Shown one piece after another: positions 63,165 to 64,000 of a stretch of 64,000 bases of DNA. Where the stretch lies: contig CBDAKK010000008.1 in assembly GCA_965196605.1 (NCBI GenBank), forward strand, positions 744,001-808,000, written 5' to 3'. The position numbers and the translations under genes are program-made. The notes below the pieces were generated by a model that saw only the letters and a list, made by a program, of their open reading frames with translations, did not search any database and was not told where the DNA came from. The first letter of the stretch is position 1. Each line of letters begins with the position of its first letter. The DNA is from CBDAKK01 sp965196605 (GTDB lineage Bacteria; Spirochaetota; Spirochaetia; WTKD01; G963693115).

Positions 63165-64000
63165 TCAATCTAAGAGCGGGTTGCCCGTCTCTTGTTCACT
63201 GTTTTGTCGAGGTGCTGTGTTTTGTGCTGATGGGCTTGACACCGATGAAGCGGGAGGGAGGCGTTTGAGTAGGCCTTGAGAGGGTACTTGAAGGCGTAAG
63301 TTGATGGGTGGAATTCTTCTTTGTGCGCTTGTGTTGCTGCTGCTTGTGGGGTTGGTTGGCATGCTGATGTTCCACTGTGTGTCTTTGAGTTTTTCTACGA
63401 GCGCGCTTTTTTGTTCTGCAGTTTCTAGGGGGTTATCGTACTTTTGAGGTTCTGTGCCTATTATGTAGAGCTCGGTTACTTTTTTCTTTGATGCGTTTGT
63501 AGCGCGCGTGTTGTTGTCGGGGTTTATGAGTACCTTGACAATGCCGCTGGGTTCGGCAAATGTTGCCTTGGGTAAGTCCTTGTTTATTTCTTCCATGTAC
63601 TTGGCCCATGTTAAGCCTGCGGTAACTGCGCCGGTTTGGTTTGTGCCAAGCGACTGTCCGCCTCTGTCAAAGCCAAACCATAACGCGGTGGTGTAGTAGG
63701 GCGTAAAACCCAGCGTCCACGCGTCTGACCAGTTTTGTGTTGTGCCTGTTTTGCCTGCGGTAGGCTGTGTAAAACCCTTGGCAAGGTAGCGTGCGTATCT
63801 CAGCGTGCCGCGTTCTGTGGTTGTTTGTAATATCGAATTTAAGACATAGGCTGCTTCCTTGCTTATTATTTGTTTGCTTCCAAAGGCATGCTTTCTTTTG
63901 TTTTCTTCGTATATAACCTTGCCTTGCCTGTCTTTAATGTATGCTATTGCGTAGGGGAATACCTTTGCCCCTTGGTTTTGTATTGCTGCGTATGCCTTTA
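63165..64000 (-). CDS. class A penicillin-binding protein (PBP1A family), C-terminal part
   Basis: The minus-strand frame is open from the right edge to a stop at 63165, about 278 residues. It covers the end of the transpeptidase domain with the KTG box in AGKTGTTQNWSDAW, TLGFTPYYTTALWFGFD and TNQTGAVTAGLTWAKYM. A tail of about 140 residues rich in Ser, Pro and Asn follows (PTNPTSSSNTSAQRR). The glycosyltransferase and Ser-xx-Lys parts lie outside the window. It cross-links peptidoglycan in the periplasm. It is convergent with pyrBI. Reading from the internal ATG at 63596 alone would miss the domain. Confidence 0.92.
   Translation of the reverse strand, partial: KAYAAIQNQGAKVFPYAIAYIKDRQGKVIYEENKRKHAFGSKQIISKEAAYVLNSILQTTTERGTLRYARYLAKGFTQPTAGKTGTTQNWSDAWTLGFTPYYTTALWFGFDRGGQSLGTNQTGAVTAGLTWAKYMEEINKDLPKATFAEPSGIVKVLINPDNNTRATNASKKKVTELYIIGTEPQKYDNPLETAEQKSALVEKLKDTQWNISMPTNPTSSSNTSAQRRIPPINLRLQVPSQGLLKRLPPASSVSSPSAQNTAPRQNSEQETGNPLLD

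Noticed and set aside
1..64000. tRNA, rRNA and insertion-sequence transposase genes
   Set aside because: No GGTTCGAATCC-type T-arms, no rRNA-like blocks and no transposase or integrase motifs were seen in any frame. A covariance-model search would be needed to be certain about small RNAs.

Overview
The window looks like part of the chromosome of a host-associated, probably anaerobic, treponeme-like spirochaete. The pointers are a fused aspartate carbamoyltransferase (PyrB-PyrI), an MptE/Maf-type flagellin-glycosylation protein, a lipoprotein trypsin-like protease between ftsH and lepA, a flavodiiron protein, a licC/licD-like phosphocholine pair and many lipoproteins. The genus is an inference from gene content; no rRNA was available to confirm it, and I found no tRNA, rRNA or CRISPR array.

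Layout. 1-3763: end of a GH63/MGH1-like glycosidase and a GH2 beta-galactosidase. 3764-7100: a strikingly AT-rich island with a thiolase and an acyl-CoA ligase facing a BioY biotin transporter, matching the Bacillus yhfS-yhfT-yhfU set. 7156-10449: amino-sugar operon (AgaS-like isomerase, BadF-type sugar kinase, NagA). 10450-12477: AT-rich hicAB toxin-antitoxin patch with a truncated second hicB, 25-bp direct repeats and two small unknown ORFs. 12478-20902: housekeeping run rplY-pth-tilS-ftsH-protease-lepA. 20938-24082 (minus): Maf-like protein and PpiD-like chaperone. 24422-37422: carbohydrate island with two paralogous GH29-like lipoproteins around a GH172 gene, then two binding-protein/permease ABC sets, a frameshifted Gfo/Idh oxidoreductase and a repeat-containing membrane protein. 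Neither ABC set has its own ATPase, and no transcription regulator is visible. 38503-40110: licC/licD-like pair. 40181-44768 (minus): proB, proA, DAHP synthase and flavodiiron protein. 45655-54320: second NagA, D-Ala-D-Ala ligase, ruvC-ruvA, infB-rbfA-truB and a PPC-domain gene. 55545-63075: lipoprotein, a 22-bp iterated array, gltX, glyS and pyrBI. 63165-64000 (minus): C-terminal end of a class A penicillin-binding protein.

The most unusual content is in the intergenic gaps. Six long tracts (about 27325-27641, 37490-38480, 44851-45610, 48088-48845, 54335-55470, 58580-59960), plus a fragment near 50150, are built from the same shuffled set of palindromic modules. One module is a polypyrimidine/polypurine hairpin whose 20-21 bp arms differ from copy to copy but stay complementary. 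Another is a GC hairpin with a fixed 8-bp stem and a changing loop. A third is a conserved core ending in AGCGAGGGGATGC. The tracts have no convincing gene, occur in both orientations, are duplicated internally, and one reaches into the 3' end of gltX. This is the best candidate here for an undescribed repetitive system.

The genes together describe a cell that takes up and breaks down host or dietary glycans (beta-galactosides, GH29/GH172 substrates, amino sugars), modifies its envelope, and scavenges biotin.
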